DNA of 64,000 nucleotides from Simmondsia chinensis (Eukaryota; Streptophyta; Magnoliopsida; Caryophyllales; Simmondsiaceae): the NCBI GenBank assembly GCA_018398585.1, contig JAGTTD010000010.1, positions 947,501-1,011,500 on the forward strand, read 5' to 3'. Shown piece by piece: positions 11,645-28,000 of the stretch. The first letter of the stretch is position 1. Each line of letters begins with the position of its first letter. The translations under genes were made by a program, and so were the position numbers. The notes below the pieces were generated by a model, which saw only the letters and a list, made by a program, of their open reading frames with translations, ran no database searches and had not been told where the DNA came from.

Positions 11645-14600
11645 TCATGAAGTGAATGCAAAAATTCTATCCGTAATGTTTGTACGGCATATTGGACATT
11701 CTGAACAAGCTAGAGAACAAGGTTTACACACTGCAAAAGCCACAAAAAGTGCCATTGGTAACATATAGGATAAGCGGGACACTTTCAGTTCGTGAAAATT
11801 TTTGCAGTTTTTTATTTGTCTTTTCAAGCGTTTTTTAGGAAATGAGAAATTTGAGAACTAGTAGAAAATTTAGGACCTGTTTGGCATTATTTTTTGTTTG
11901 CAATTTTTTGGTTTTTCAAAACTTAGGAACAAACTTAGAAAAAGGTTTTCTCTAGTTTTTGGTTTTCTATTTTCAGTCAAACAAGGAAAAAACTGAAAAT
12001 ATAAAACCAAAAACTAGGAAGTAATCATTTCAAAAACGTAGTCTTCAGTTTCTGAAAAATCAAAAAGTGTAAACAGAAAATGATACTAAATAGAAGCTTA
12101 GAAAATGCATAAAACGACCCCATGAAATACAAAGGAAAGAGGAGAACAAGAGAAAGGATAGAAAACTAGGCTCTGTTTGGTTCACCAAGGGACAACTTCC
12201 TTTCGGAAAATATTTCTTCTCAAAGTATTTCCAATTTTTTAAGAAAATTCAGTTTATGAAAAAAATTTGTAAGAAAAACCCATGAACTGAACTCACTCTA
12301 GACAACTCGTAGGAGGCAAACACGTAAAGATTTAGGATCTATTTTCGTGGACGGAGAAACTTTTTTTGTCGTGACTCTATTATTTTTTACATAACTTCGT
12401 AGCAACAACTTAAAAAGTGAAAAATGATTTCCTTCATTATTGGCAAATTGTATTCCTCTCAATGAAAAGGGAAAACACTTCATGGAGGAGAAAGCATTAT
12501 CCACGATAATCTCACATCATATGTCTCACTTTCACCTCAACTTGGCTAAGTATAAACTTTTTTTTCCCAATAAGTTGGATACAAGCCCAAAAAGACACAA
12601 ACGTGTACGGCAGGGTCTGAAGACAAGTAACACCGAGACAATTGAACCAACACTTGAATCCCAATAAAAGGCTGAGCCCAAAACCCAAAGCCATGCATGA
12701 CCGTTATACATATTTATAGAATGAAACTATTTTCTTTAGCTAGGAAGACAAACTTCTAACTAAAAATATATTGTGAAGAAAAACATTTTCCATTGAACCG
12801 GATAGAGACTCAGGAAACTTACAACAGAAATGGCGGCAAGGAAGGAGGATAGCTGCAGTGGATGACCCATAACAAACTTTGCAAAGATGGGAATTCAAAT
12901 CACCATTCCCCAAATGCTTTTCTTTCTCTTTCATTTCTTGCATCCGAGCCTGAATTAATAAATGAAGCAGTTTAATCACAAATATTAACGTGTCTATCAC
13001 TGGTTTCCAAGTGATTAGCCCATAGATGCAAGAAAATTGTTGGGTTTCCTACTAAAAACAACCTAGGTGCGATTTTAAAAAATCATTTAAATTTTCAAAG
13101 TTTTCAATATCATACTTACACTTTCCAAAATTTTTTAATATCACGCCTTAATATTAATGTCGTTAACATCTGTTAGTTTTTGCTGACCTGTCTAATCTAC
13201 TCAATTTAGGACCTGTAAGATATTTATTTTTTTTTATTTTTTTTGCAGTTTTGGTTTTTTTGAAACTAAAAGATGGCTTTTGAAAACTGTTTTTCCTTTT
13301 CTTTATTTGGTTTTCGCTCAAAATAGGTAAACATAAAGCAAAAAACCAAAAAGGAGAAAAAATAGCTTTCCAATTGGTGGTTTCAAGTCTCTTAAAAAAA
13401 AAAAAAATGCAAATAGAAAAACGATACGAAAACAAGCCCTTAGGTATCCAACTGAGTACCGACTATTAACTATATATACAACAAACTTCTCTTATTAAGC
13501 CGTCAACTTTGATAAGCCAATTTTTCTTTTTCCAAAACATGGAATCAAATAAAGGTCATCACGTTACATAGTAGCAATTACGAAACGAGTTTGCAGTTAC
13601 CCATTATACGATTGGCCATTATGTAATGGTAATTCTGTAAGGGCCCCCTTGATGCACATATTGTACTTATTTACTAAATCATATCTTTAAATATACGTAT
13701 ATGTTAAAAACTAAAAACTGGTATGAAAATTAATGATTATACGACCATTCATCAAAACTTTTGCAAATTATAAGGTTAAAAACAACTCATGCTCCCTTAG
13801 AAAACCGACAGACCGTGACCGCAACTTGAAAACTTCCGAGCATAAACTTCCGAATGGGTAGCACATGAAACACAGAGATTAGTGGAGTAGGTAAACTGTC
13901 TTGGGCACACCAGTTACCAAAATAAATGAATAAATATAGAAATAAATTCGTACCTTCAAGCGAGCAACCAGTGGTTCCTCTCTAGTCACATCTTGAACAA
14001 CTTTTGAATCCTCCAACAACCGCGTCTCCTTAAAAACACCATTTTCATTCGCGCCATTACTCTTATGTTCAAAAAATATCTCACCATCCCCGTTTCTCTC
14101 ATCGCTTTTCGACTCAAACCCCATTGGCCCTTCTTTCTTCAGCTTTGCAACAAGCACCCACATGTTGGCTAAATCATTCTCAAGTACCGCCTCCCTTCTC
14201 TTCGCCTCTTCAGCTATTCTCCTGTACTCTTCCTCGGATACTTCCTTTTCCGATAAAGCAGCTTCTAGAAGCACTTCCCTTTCCTTCCTTGCCTGTAACT
14301 CCATCTTCAGATCTTCCGGGTCCAAATTATAGGCATCAAAGTCGTCATAAGCAGTTCCAGAAGTTTCATTGGCTCGACCAGAAAATCGGTTTTTTCTTCC
14401 GTTTTTCGCCCCTCTAGAGTTAGCAAACTCAAGAGCAGCTTGGAGCTCTTTTTCAAGCTTCACGTTTTGCATTGAAAGTTTTGTTACTTCACTAGCCAAG
14501 TTCTTTAGCTCGACTGCTGCAGCAGAAGCCAGTTCTTTTGCATAAGAAGCTTCTTCTGATAACTTCTGATTCTGGACGCGTAATCCGCTGTTTTCTTCTA

Positions 14601-17600
14601 ACATATGAACTTGTTCCAACTTCAATTTCTCATTCTCAATTTCCTGGAAGCAAAAGAAAAAATGAAGGATGAACATACACACTAAACCACCACATTGTTG
14701 TTGCATACAGAAATTCAAGCCATACTAAGGCTAACAAATGTGGTGTGTTGTGTCATGCCATATTCATGTTTATGTTGTATGAGGTGTCTTAGCAAAAGAG
14801 TAAACCCAAACCCGACTCGTTTATTTAACTGGCTAGGAAACCTCAACTCTTAGCCAACCCAACTAGGTTACCCATTTAATTATATGGACAACCTTTTTTG
14901 TTAAAAGCGAGTTTATCACTTACAGATACGTTAATAATATAGCAATAACATAAATACATGACATATTTCTAACTGTTTTATAAAATTAACATAAAAGGAA
15001 AAGGAACATACCCAATGCCTCAAGGGCTCCCGTCCACGTAGGGTCTGGGGGGGCAGATGTACGCAGCCTTCCCCCTTCAGGGTATTAACCTAAAGAGAGG
15101 TTGTTTCCCAGTGCCCCCAACCTGAGGGTGAGGACTTCTCAGGAGGTCACCCATCATGATACTACTCTCGCCTAAGCACGCTTAACTTCGGAGTTCTAAT
15201 AGGATCCGGTGACGGTGTGTTGGTGCCCTCTTTGGTTGTTTTACAAAATCAACATGATGAAATATATTTGAAATCATCTTATACGACATAGGGTACAAAA
15301 ATATATGTATAATAGTACTAGTATACCATTCAAATAACCTAATATAATTATATAAGCGAGTTAAACGTATTGAAAAAGGGATGACCCATCCCAAACCTAA
15401 ATGTAACTCAATTACCTAAACGGTTTAAGTGAGTCAACCCAACTCAAAAAAAACCCCGACCTAGATCCGCTATGTTCCTATCGTGTCTGCATTGTGTTGT
15501 CATGTTCAAGTCATACTAGCAATCAATCACCTGTGAGTGGATTTTCCTTTTCAATTCCTCAACAAATTCATCTGATACACATTGCTGAGATGGCAACAAT
15601 AATTTATCACCATCAGCTGAAGAAATTTGCTTCTCCAGGGCATTTATCCTTTCCTGTAACTCCTTGTTCTCGGTGCACTGCAACAAAGAGAATCAGAGTT
15701 CAGAATTAAGAAAACAGAAACAGAACAAAGCAACTGCTTTTTACAGCCCAGTGTAGCATGATATAAAAATGTCAACGACCCAACTAGCCCAAAAGTTTAA
15801 GCCCATGGGGGAAGACTTGAGAATAGTGTTATACTCTAACATAGCCCCTCACATGAATCCCCATTAGGCTTAAAGCATAGATAGTGTACAGGCTCACATA
15901 CCTTGAGCTTAAATTATACTAATATTGCAAAGGGCGGTTTTTGGGATTTGAACTTGTGAGCTTCAACCAACAAGGCTATAATACCATGTCAATGATCCAA
16001 CTATGCCAAAAGCTTAAACTAAATGGTAAAGGGCTAGAATTGTCTTCTACTCGAACAAAGATGACCCAGAAGAAGATAGATAGAGCCTCTACCTTTTTTT
16101 GAAGTTGTTCTTGAAGGATACGGTTATCTGCTGCTGTTATCTGCATTAGATAGACAGTTTTCAGTTCATGATAGGCATTCACTTGATATTATTGGGAATA
16201 TTACACAAAATATGCACAGGAAGCCAAAAAAAAAAAAAAAAAACACAAAAACCACACAAATATACAATATTTTACAGCGAAATCCTCTCTCACCTAGAGG
16301 GAAAAACCACAAGAGCTAATCAACTGCCCCGTTCACTATGAAATTTTGAATTACAATATCTAACCCTAATAGCTCAACTCGAATGTGACGTTTGCATGGA
16401 TAAGGTTACAAAGTCCTCCCACAATGTAATTTCTACACGGAAAAAACTACAAATCCTCCCACATGCAACTTTTGAATGGTAAAGTTGCGAACTCTCAATC
16501 AAAGCACTCAAGGATAACTCTCTCTATACTCGGATGAACCATATTCATTCAAGAACACTCAAAACATTTTTTCTTCACTCTCCCCTTACCCACGGTACCC
16601 ACAGGCACCCCTTACGTGTCCACACGTGTTTCCTCATATTGTTCCTCTCCTCTTCTTTTCTCATCACAGCCGCGACTAGGGGGACCAAGGCACCTCCCCC
16701 CCCCCCCCCCCCCCTCTCTCTCTCACTTCATTCTTTCCTTTTTTTCATTTGATTTTTCTCTTTTTCCATTTTTATATAATAATTTTGAGCTAACAATACA
16801 CAACAAATATCATATAAATAATCATATCACTAGTAGGCTAAAATTTTATATTGCATCCTAATTTGATCACCATATTTTGGTTATTTATACACCCAAAATG
16901 ATATATATATTTCCTTCCTAGCAAAGCACTTACAAACATCATCATTGCAACAAAAACCACACAAAAATAGATGAAACTTTATAATTTGATCATCATATTT
17001 TGGTTTTTGAAAAATTAAAAACTAGGTTTTTTTTCTTTTTAGTTTCTTGTTTCCAGTTTCCAATTAAACTAGAAAAATATGGAAACAAGAAACCCAAAAC
17101 TAGAAAAACACAGTTCTAAAATATGTTTCGAGCTTCTAAAACTCCAAAAATTGCAAACAAAAAATGATATAGGTCCTTAGGTGCTTGAAAGGCTGGCACA
17201 TGAAATCGAAATGCAAATGCAGTAGCAAATCCAGACCCCTAGCTTGGAATTATGAGTAGGGTACTATTACTTGGCAAAATACGCACCTCCAATTCAAAAT
17301 CTTTTTGACTGCACTCAGCCATTAATCTTGTAACTGTCTGTTAAGATTTGAAAAAAAAAGTCACAAACCAATAGAATATAAAGGTTACAATAAGGGTATA
17401 TTCAGCCATAGGATTGTAATTTGTAAATGAGCTTGAGCTGGCTTATGAGGCTCGGATCACTTCAAGCTCAAGCCAAATTGAGTCAGTTCATTTAGCTTAA
17501 CGAGTTGAGCTTAGTACTCGAGCTTGTTGGTTTGCGGCTTATACAAGCTTGAATAGACTAGCTCCATGAAATTTATGAGCACAAATGTGTCCAACAGAGC

Positions 17601-19021
17601 GAAGTTTGAGCCTGTTGAGCTAAGCTTGAGCATAATCCAAAGCGAGCCTAGTCAACTTAAATAAGCCTAAGCAAGACAAGCTTAGCTCCAAGCTTAACAA
17701 GTAATGTTTGAGCTCAACAAAGCAAAGCCAGGCCCGAGCCTATGACGAGCTGAGCTTAATCTCAAGGTTTCCAGGCTCCGCAAGCTTCAAGCCAAGCCAC
17801 TAACCTGGAAAGCTTAGGTTTAGCTCAGCTCATTTACGCCTCTATATAGTCGCGCAGTTAAATAACTGGTTTTTTTTCAAAATCGCTTTTTAAAAGAGCA
17901 CTTCCACGAAGGAAATTGACTAGAAATTTTAAATTTATTTCAGATTCTACTTCAGAAGAGAAGCTCAGTCTCTCTACTTTTCTCTTTAAGAGCTAAAAAA
18001 AAGGGATGTTGTCAAGTAGAAGTAATTTACCTGCTGCATGTCAACTAATGAGGCATTAGCAACAGAAGTTTCCCCGCTTTGAATAATCCGTTGTTCCAAT
18101 GTCCTCATTTGCTTTCTCTTTTCTTGGATTTCACGTTCCAAATACTGAATCTGCATTAGAGACAGCATGTGATCACAAGAAATAATGACAAGAAATGCAA
18201 CTAAAATTTCAATTAATAATATTTATTCTTATTAATTTTTGTCTTTCTAGCTAAAAAACATGATTTCATTGTAGAAATTTGTATGAAGTTCATGCTTGGG
18301 CAAATTGAGATTGAAGTGAAGCATGTGATCTGAAATTACAGCGTAAAGCGTTGTCCCGCAATGAAAAAAAATGTTTTCATCTTTCATTCAACGGCAATCA
18401 ATTCCTCTCAATGGAGAAAAACATTCTATGAAGTTATACAAAGAAACATTATAATTGAGACAAAAAAAGGTTTTCCGTCAAAATAAACAAAGCCTAAATG
18501 CACCTATAATTCCACGGGAAGATTGAATCAGTTCCATAAATTTCTCAATACATTAACATGTAATATTTTCTATTAAAAGTATTTTTTCTTAAAACATCTT
18601 GTCTTTCTCGCTAAAACAAATAGTTTCATTTTATAAATTTTTATGACGTTCACAATTTGCCAAATTGAAGTTGAAGTGAAATATATAACATGAGATTATC
18701 ATGGAAGAAGGTTGTCCCCTCCATGAAGGAAAATGTTTCCTTTTTCGTTGAGGGGACGGTTGTTGCTATAAAATTGCAAATAAACAATAGAATTAAGACG
18801 GCAAAGGTTTTCCGTCAAAATAAACGAAGCCCAAATGCACATATAATTCCATAGGAAGTCCGAAATCAGTTCCATAAATTTCTCAGTTCATTAACCTGTA
18901 ATATAAAGGATGGGGGTCCTCCAAAACAGCCTCTCGTCAAGGTCTCACCCTGATAAGGTAAGGCTGCGTACATTCTACCCCCCCAAACCCTGCACAAGCA
19001 GGAGCCCTTGAGGCACTGGGA

Positions 19022-19053
<32 letters not shown>

Positions 19054-22000
19054 GTTGTATTAACATGTAATATAAGCTACAACCCTACAAATAAGACGAA
19101 ATTGTACCTGATTTTTCGAGGCGTCGGGATCATTCACAGACTGCTCTACCAAGCGCTTGAGAGTGCTTGTGCTGAAAGCAATATCTCCAGCCAGCATCTT
19201 AACTTGCTCCACAAGCAGGTCCATCTCATCAGATATTGTTACATCACCCTAAGATCAAATGAGCAAACACGGATAAATAAATAAATAAGCAATACAATTT
19301 TGAAGACCAATTTGTTTTCTATGGAAAAAGGTGGCCTTTATAGGAGATTTTGGATCAATTTTGTTTTCTTGTTGTTCCTTAGTTGTATTTTTGAGGACAT
19401 CTTATCTTTAGCTTTTTGTACATTCTTTCTCCCTTAATGATTTTTTTTTTTTTCAATTAAAAATAAAAAATAAGCAATACAGTAAAATTTGGTCCTTAAC
19501 TATGAGCACTTGCATAGCATGAATCAGATATCTCTTAGCCACTACAAAAGATAGTAATGTCCCAGATTGAGGGGCTTAAATGAGCCAAGTCATGTCGAGC
19601 ACGGTCTTGTTCAAACTTGAGCTTGATAAGGGTTATAAAGCACTAATTCGAGCCAAGCCCTTATCGAGCTTCTAGGCCATTATTCGACCTTAGTTCGATA
19701 AGATATTAATCCATTGATACTTGGCTCGACCATAATTAAGCTCATAATTAAGTCAACCATGCTATAGAGTCGAACTAGCTACAGAGCGAGCTATATTGAG
19801 CTACTAATACTAGTGAGCCAATATCAAACTATTTTCAAGCTAGTACAAACCGATATTACATCATTAACGAGCCCTTATCAAATTGTTCGCAAAAGTTGAC
19901 AAACTAAGCACCTCATGTTCAAACTCGACTCTTTAAATTTATCGAGTCTGCTCAAACTCAACTCGAAAAGCTATTTAGCCCTCAAAATAAACATGAACAA
20001 GCCGTAATGGATTTTGAGGGGAAAAAAAAATGTTTTCAATCCAACCGAACGGATCCTAAACCTAAAAAGGAAGCTCCTTGCATCTCTATGGAGGAAAAAA
20101 GAAAGGGAAAAATAAAAATTAATACATACAGTATGTCGATCGGAACCACTGATGAGTTCCCCAGCTTGATTTACTTCTCTAACTATGCTTCCAGTAGATA
20201 GTTCTTCGTACAATTTGCTGGAAGTTCTTTGGTGTTTTAAATCACCTGAAGGGTCCGATGAAGCGGATGTCGGGGAATCTTTGTTATTGTCAGGATCCCC
20301 TAGCAACGAACCATCCCTAAGAGCATCTGATTTCTGACACAAAAGGCATATGAATCACCACTTTTCGGAAAACTACTGAGAATTGGGTTTAATTTAGATG
20401 CAAAACGAACAAATTTGAAAGAAATTGAGAAGAGAAGAAAGACAGAGAACAATGACACGCAATTTTACAGGAAAAAAACCCCAAATTGAGGGGAAAAAAC
20501 CATGGGAAAAGGAAAAAGCAATTTACTAGGAAATCTAGAAGGAGAACATAATTGGCAGCAGTAAGAAACAGAATATATATAGGCACTAGGAACCTTATCT
20601 CTCACTAAATGGGTCTAATAGGCCCTCATTACGACCATAGACCTCCGTTTCTAAGTGAGACATTAATTTGAGGCGCAACACAAAAACCACAATCAGATTC
20701 CAAAAAATGATTATACATGATTATCCACAACTACCAATTTATGCCTTTTTCACCGGTCTTTTACATTGGATGCAAGTTGTGAACAAGGAGTATAAAGAGG
20801 GGAAGAGAGGAGAGATTGGTGTTAGGAAAACGAAACAAAAGATTGATGAAAAAAGAAAATAAGACACAAGGATTTATCTTGTTCGGTCAACTATGTCTAT
20901 ATCCATAGAGTTGAAGAGATTTTTCATTATCTTTTGAGAAAAATACAAAAGAATTCATTCACTCAATATAACACCTCACAAAACCTAAGCAGGAGTATGC
21001 ATAGGGGTGTAAATTAACCGAGCCGGCTCACTATCCCTCGCAAGTTGGCTCGTCATAAAGCTCAAAAGGCCTGCCTCATTTTGAGCTCAAGTCGAGTCAT
21101 CTCCGCCCGTTTAACTAACAAGCCGAACCCGAGCTCAGTGAAGCTCGAGCATGTTAACTCGCGAGCCTAAACAAGCCAATCTTACTGTAGTTTATTAGCA
21201 TAAATATACCTAATCAAGCCAAATTCAAGCCTAAATGAGCTGAGATCAAGCCGAAACAAGCAAAAAGAAGCCTAAATCAAGCTTGAATGAGCCTAAATAA
21301 GACAAGTTTAGCTTAGAACTCACTAGGCCAAGTTTGAGTCAACCGAGGCTTGTCGAGCCCGATCCTATAACGAATTGAGCTCGAGCTTTGTGCTTTGAAG
21401 CTTCACAAGCTTCAAGTTTCCAACCTCAATGAGTTTCAAACCAAACCTAAGTTGAGCTAATTGCAGATGAGCCAAGCCTCAAGCTCACAAGCTAGGGCTT
21501 GGCTCGCATACATCCCTAAGTACATATAGCCAAACAAAAACCTAGTAGGTCTCAAAACACCCTTTATTGAGTCTAAGCCTAAATCAGTCTAATCCTCGGC
21601 TCTATGGACATAGCCCATTATAAAAAAAAACCAAGCTCCACAAAGGAAGTCCAACTATTAGGCAACGCAATCCATGGCCAAGTGCAAGAAACGACCATGA
21701 CAAACATGAATAACAATGGACTGTTTGTCACATAGAAGCATAAAAGGGCAAGAACCGCTTAGAAACTTACATCATCTGAGTGGCTGCGTTGATGGCCGGC
21801 AACATCAACAAGACGTCCAGGAATGTTATTCTTTGAGGAAACAAGTATCAGTTTGGTTAGCCTCTGTATCCTACTCATTAGCGCAACTTTTGCTTCTTCT
21901 TCCTCTTCCAGTCGCGATTGCATTTTAACTTGTCCTTCTTCCAACTAGAAGACATATTTTAAATTGAAGATCACATTAAGATGGGTGAAAATTCACAAAA

Positions 22001-25000
22001 GGATTAAAATGAATATGCTATGCAAGTGCCTAATGGTGGATGAAAATTGGATAAGAAGTTCAAAATTCCAGCTTTCCATATGAAGTTGAAAAACAATTTT
22101 CCAGTTTTTCATATTCTTTCGAGAAATTTGAACTTTTTTAAATTTTCTACCTCTGTATTTCCACGGGTTTCTCCATGTTCATTCTTATTTTTTGCTCCTG
22201 TTTCTATTTTTCATTCTTCGCTCCACCCTTTCTCTTTCTCTCACTCTTAGTTACCCTTGCCATCAAGCATTATTAAAATTGTCTCCCAAAATAGTATTTA
22301 TTCCCAAATTGATATCCGGATTTTCACGAAACAAATATACTAAAAGCAGTCATTTTTAGATCGACTACCCTAATGGTCTGGATCGGGTTTGGCTCAGATT
22401 ATCAGTTTTTGATTCAGAATTTATTTATGACAATTTTCAATTAGAAAATGATACAGTTGGAAAAGCCTAAGTGTATTTTTCAGTTCTCCACAATAAAAAC
22501 TATCAACAGTTTTCCACCCGTGAACATGTTTCCCAAATGAATAATGGAAAAAGAAAACAGAAAATAGAATATGAAAACCGTTTTCTGTTTTTAAACAAAG
22601 ACAAAAGGCTGTGCTTCTAAAGAGTGACAAGCACCATACGTGTAGGAAGAGAAGAATATATAAAAACAATAGTAGAACCTGCTGCCTTAAGCTCATAATC
22701 TCCTCATGACTGACGCCCACAAGCATCCCTCTTCTAAGCTGATCAAGTTCTTGTTTAAGATTCGAAATTTCCCGTTGATACTTCTTAATCAAAGACTTCT
22801 CGTCTATAATCTGAAGTGCATACCATGTCATAACATAGTACAATGATTGGGTTATTACCGAATTTCAATTCATAAAGACGACTAAAATATCGAATTTTGC
22901 ACTAGTGAAATCATACCTTATTACGAGAAGCGTAAATCTCTACTCGTTTCGCCCTGCTAGCAAACTTGAGAGTATTGTGAGTCTCCTCCATATTGCTAGA
23001 TGCAGGAGTGACTGTGCATATAAGCTATAGCAATCCAAAACAATCAGATAAGTAATCACACATCGTATAACGGAAGCATAAAATCAACATTAAAGAATAG
23101 ACAAGATTTTATGCGGAAAACACTATCTCAACTAGAAAAACCACGGGAACCAAATAAGTGCCTCATTTACTACTAAATTTTGGAATTACATTCTTGAATC
23201 ATAACTTGAAAGCTAATCTCACAATCACTCAACCCAATTGTAACTCTTGTGGACAAAGTTACAAATCCTTCTACAATGTGAGTTTTCCATGAAAAATCTA
23301 CAAACCCTCAATCAAAACAATCAAAGCATTACTGTTTTCATGCTCATATCAATAACACACAAACAACTCACAATCCCACTCTTCCCCTACCCGGGTTACT
23401 CCCAGGCACCCCATTTCACATCTTTACCTTTTGGAGATGCACCCTAACCATCAACAGACGAGCCCTTTTTATAATTTAGGTACATAAGCCAAATCTCATT
23501 CAAATTTTAAACTAATTTAGATAAATCTTATCCAGAACTCAATCATATCTCAGCGACTTACTGAAACATGTCCACGGCCACCAAGAGAGGACTGTAAAAG
23601 GCGAGTAAGCTTAGAATCTCGATATGGGATGTGGGATGCCTTTCCCTCGCTGAGCTTCCCAATCACCTACACATAGAATGCATATAATTAGTTGGACTTA
23701 AGTTGATGGATAATGGCCCAAAAATGGTTTCATACTTGAACAATATCCCCTCAAATGCATGTCCACCTAATACATTGTTCTAAAACTATATCAATGTTCA
23801 GAGTGGGGGGCTATTCAGATTTGAACTCGTGATTCTTGGTCAACAAAATCTGCTACCATGTTAGGGAACCAACTATCTCAAAAGCTTAAGTTGATAGGTG
23901 AAGGCTCATAAATGGTTTTATACTTTAAAATGTCCCTTAAGATGCTCATTCGGCTTAAAAGAGCAGATAGTAATACCTATTGCTGAAATTATACTAATAT
24001 TCAAAGTGTAAGATTTTGAGATTCGACCTCATGACCATGTAGTCAACAAAACTTTTGATGCCATGTTGAGAAACCAACTATGCCAAAACGCTTAAACTAA
24101 TGAGTGAAGGCCCAAAAATAGTTTTGTACTTTAACAAATGCCATATATCCAGCAGAACATGTAACAGAGTATGATATAGAGAAGCTCTATACATAACAAA
24201 GGCATACAATATTGGTCACCTACAGTTCCAAGAGTAAGAAGACTTTTGTTGATATATGCTCCCTCCTTTCGTCTTAATCCTGTTGTTTCTGTCTTGGAGC
24301 TTTCTGATCCCGCCAAATCAATCAAATTCTAGGTGTAAGAAAAAGGAACAATTTCAGCATTCTGGAGAATCCTTGTACGAATGCAAATAAATCTCAAAGG
24401 ATAACAAAGTTTACCAGCTGAGAAAAGATGACTCCATCATATTCATCACCATGGGCGCTGCTTTCAACCATCTGGGAATTGGAAATTTTGTTAAGATGTG
24501 GCAATGGAGAAATTATTGAAAATTAAGGCTATGCTCGGTTCAATGGAAAACATTTTCGTCATAGAAAATATTTCTTCACAAGGTATTTTCAATCAAAAAC
24601 ATCTTTTTCTTATTAATTTTTGATTTTCTAACTTAAGAAAATTGTTTCATTCTATAGATTTATATAGGATTCACACTCGGCCAAAATGAGATTGAAATGA
24701 AATATATGACATGAGATTAGTGTGGAAAACATTTTCCCCTTCATGAAAAAAAATGTTTTCTCCTTTCTTCCTCTTAGTGGAGGAAAACATTTCCCACATT
24801 TGTATTTGTTGTTATAAGGTTATGCAAAGAAATAATAGGACTCAAACTTAAAAGATTTTCCATCCAAATAAACACAGCCCAAGACCAAAGAATCGTTTCT
24901 AATACCCAGTTTTTGGTTTTCCAACACTAAAGATGGAAACAGAAACAGAATCGAACGAACAATTAATTATAGAAAATTGAAGAAGTGATCATGCAGCAAA

Positions 25001-28000
25001 AGCCAAACTTTACCAGGGTGAATATGGTGTGGCTTCGGCTACTCAATAGATTAAAGTTATTGGAGCCAACATGACGATGCTCTGCCACCAAATTAGAAAA
25101 CCAATTAATATGAAGCTATTATAGCAAAACAAGAAGAAAACTAACAAGTACACAAAACAACATCGCATGTACCTTCCCCAGCAGCGATAAAAGAAAGCGC
25201 ATGCCCAGGAGACAAAACAACTTCTTCTTTTATGCCTTCAACATAAGTACCCTGGAAATACAGATTTTACAACATAGATTTTAGTCAAGGAACTAATCAT
25301 CCCAAAAGTTTAGTCTGATGGGTGAAGGTCTACAGATGGTTTTATACTCTATCATAGCCCCTCAAGCGAATTTCCATTGAGCTTGAAGCATAAATAGTAT
25401 TAGTATACAGGCTCACCTCATACTTTACGTAGAAATTATACTAGTATTGAGAAAGGGGTTGGGATTTGAACTCTTGACCTCTTGGTCTACAAAACTCTCA
25501 TATCATGTCAAAGAACCAACTATTCCAAAAGTTTAAGCAGATGGGTGAAAGTCCAAGAATAGTTTTATACTCTAACTCACAAGTCCAACAAATACCTTGT
25601 GCTAACAGTACTTAATATTGAGAATAAGGGCTGCAGAAATTCAAGTTTGCAACCTCTCGTTAAGAAAGCTCAGATACCATGTCAAGAAACTATCCTTTAA
25701 GCTGATAAATGGCCCAAAAATAATTTTATACTCTAATATTATACATTGCAGGGTATAAAAACAAGTGTGGAATTTAGCATTCAACAAAAGGAAATGAAAC
25801 TAAAATAAACCTGTGCGTCCTCTCTAACACGCAAATTCTGCCCCGTTGGATCAAGAAGATCATTGATCACCTAACAAGAAATGCATCAAAATTTAGAGGG
25901 CTCCATTTACCTACCCATAATCAAGATTAGCCCCTAACACTAGAGTGAAAGCAACAGAATCAAATCTGATCTAAGGCTCTGTTAGGTGGAACAGAAAACA
26001 TTCTCAAAAGAATTTTGACTAAAAGTTATTTGTTCTTTAAAATTTTGTTTTATTTGACTTAAGAAATCACTTTCATTGCATAAATGTCAAAGTTCATTTG
26101 AGGGCAAAGCTGTAAGATCATTACGGAAAAGGTTTTCCCTCCCATGAAGGAAAATCTCATTCCCTTTCTTTGAGTGAAAGTCATCTTCTCCTACATGGAG
26201 GAAAAGATTTTCAATTTAGCCTATTGTTACTAACTATTCACACAAGAAAATTACTAAAACAAGACAGATAAATGATTAACCAAATGGAGCCCAATTATTC
26301 CACTGAGAAGCAGGGATAATTAGGCTCCATATAGTGTGTCAATTTTTAAAGCATGATTAAAAAGCATATTTGAAACATAACCATAAATCCTAAGCAAAAT
26401 ATTTCTAAGTGCTACTCACCTCATTATAGATCTCAAGATAGGACACACGAAGCAAGAACTCTCGACCTGGAGTCTGAAAGAAAAGCACAGTTACAAGTCC
26501 ATATCCGCCAAACCATACATAAAAAATCATGAGAAATTTTATTGGCCCCAGGATCATCCACTTGCTCTAATATCCTGTGGAATTTGATGGGGCCTGAGGC
26601 CCAACCTATGAAGTTGGCATGTATGAGGTCCGTACATAAGCTCAAGTGGGATTCTATTCTAAATCAAACCAATATTATGTGGAATAGCCTGCTATATTTA
26701 TAGGCAGAGTCCTTAACAAAATACAACAACAGTGACAAAGCTCTAAGTCAGAGAGACTGTTTTCCGTAGAATACTTACATCTTGTATAATGCTGAAAACA
26801 TCCTTGATGGCCAAAGGTATAATACCAGGACAATTGTGATCTCCCTGTAAAAAAGAATGCATAAAATGATTGACAAAGCCAGTCCAGAACTTTTACAATG
26901 CTTAACATAAGTAGCTATGACCACTCAATTTCGAATACACAACTCTAGTCAGAGCCGGTCCAAAGATTTCATGGGCATAAAGCAAGTTTGATCGGTGGTC
27001 CCATTTTGATTCAGTAATCGAGGTGTCCAAATCAGTTGCGGCACACTTTGAAATATTCAGAATCATAAAAGTTGCCCCAACCTAAAGAGGATATCGCTAA
27101 TCGTATCTAATTGGCTCACAGTGGCCAAAAGCTTGACTAGAAGTAACTATTTAGGGGGGAGAAAATAAAGAGTTGCAAGTTTCAAGTGCTTAACTTGACA
27201 CTACATGTCTTATCTGTAATATTTAGTACTCAAAACTATGAACTTACATGCATAGTGTGAGTCTTCCCACTACTGGTAACACCATAGGCAAAAACAGTAC
27301 CTACATATCAACCACCATGCCAAATTAGTGAATGCCGAAATGCAGTTGTACCATTTGAACAAAAACATTACAACAACAACAAAGAAAATAAACGGTGTCT
27401 GAAAGGCTCCCACCAAGGCGGGCTCTAGGGAGGGTGAAATATACGCGGCTTCACCCTTACAAGGTGATACCTTGAAGAGAGGCTGTTTCCGAGGGGCCCC
27501 CACCCTAAAGCATAATTGAACGAAAACATTATGAAATCAATATGATAAAACTCTTGGGCCACAAAATACTAGTTGCAACGTATAATTTAGTGAAGCAATG
27601 CTATTAGAGTTCCAATACCTTTGTTATGTCTAAGACTATCATACTCTATCTTATTTAGGACTCTACTTGTATTCTCTATAAAAATTGTGGCATGTGACTC
27701 TTTTATGCAATTCAATATATCTGACCGAATGATTTTGTAAGTCACAACACCAATATAACAATAACAAATCAAACATTTTTTGTTCATATTAACGAATCAA
27801 ACTTTGCTCAAAGGAGAATTAGATAAGCATACCATTGACGCCTTCCATTGCAGCTTCAACTACAGGTCGAGCAGCCACTTCATAAACCTCATCTGTTACG
27901 GCATTTGGTCCAAATACCTTATCTGCCAAACCCCAGAGTACAAATTATCAAAAAACACCAATTTTGAACACTAAGCTTAACATAATAACCATTGCCGATG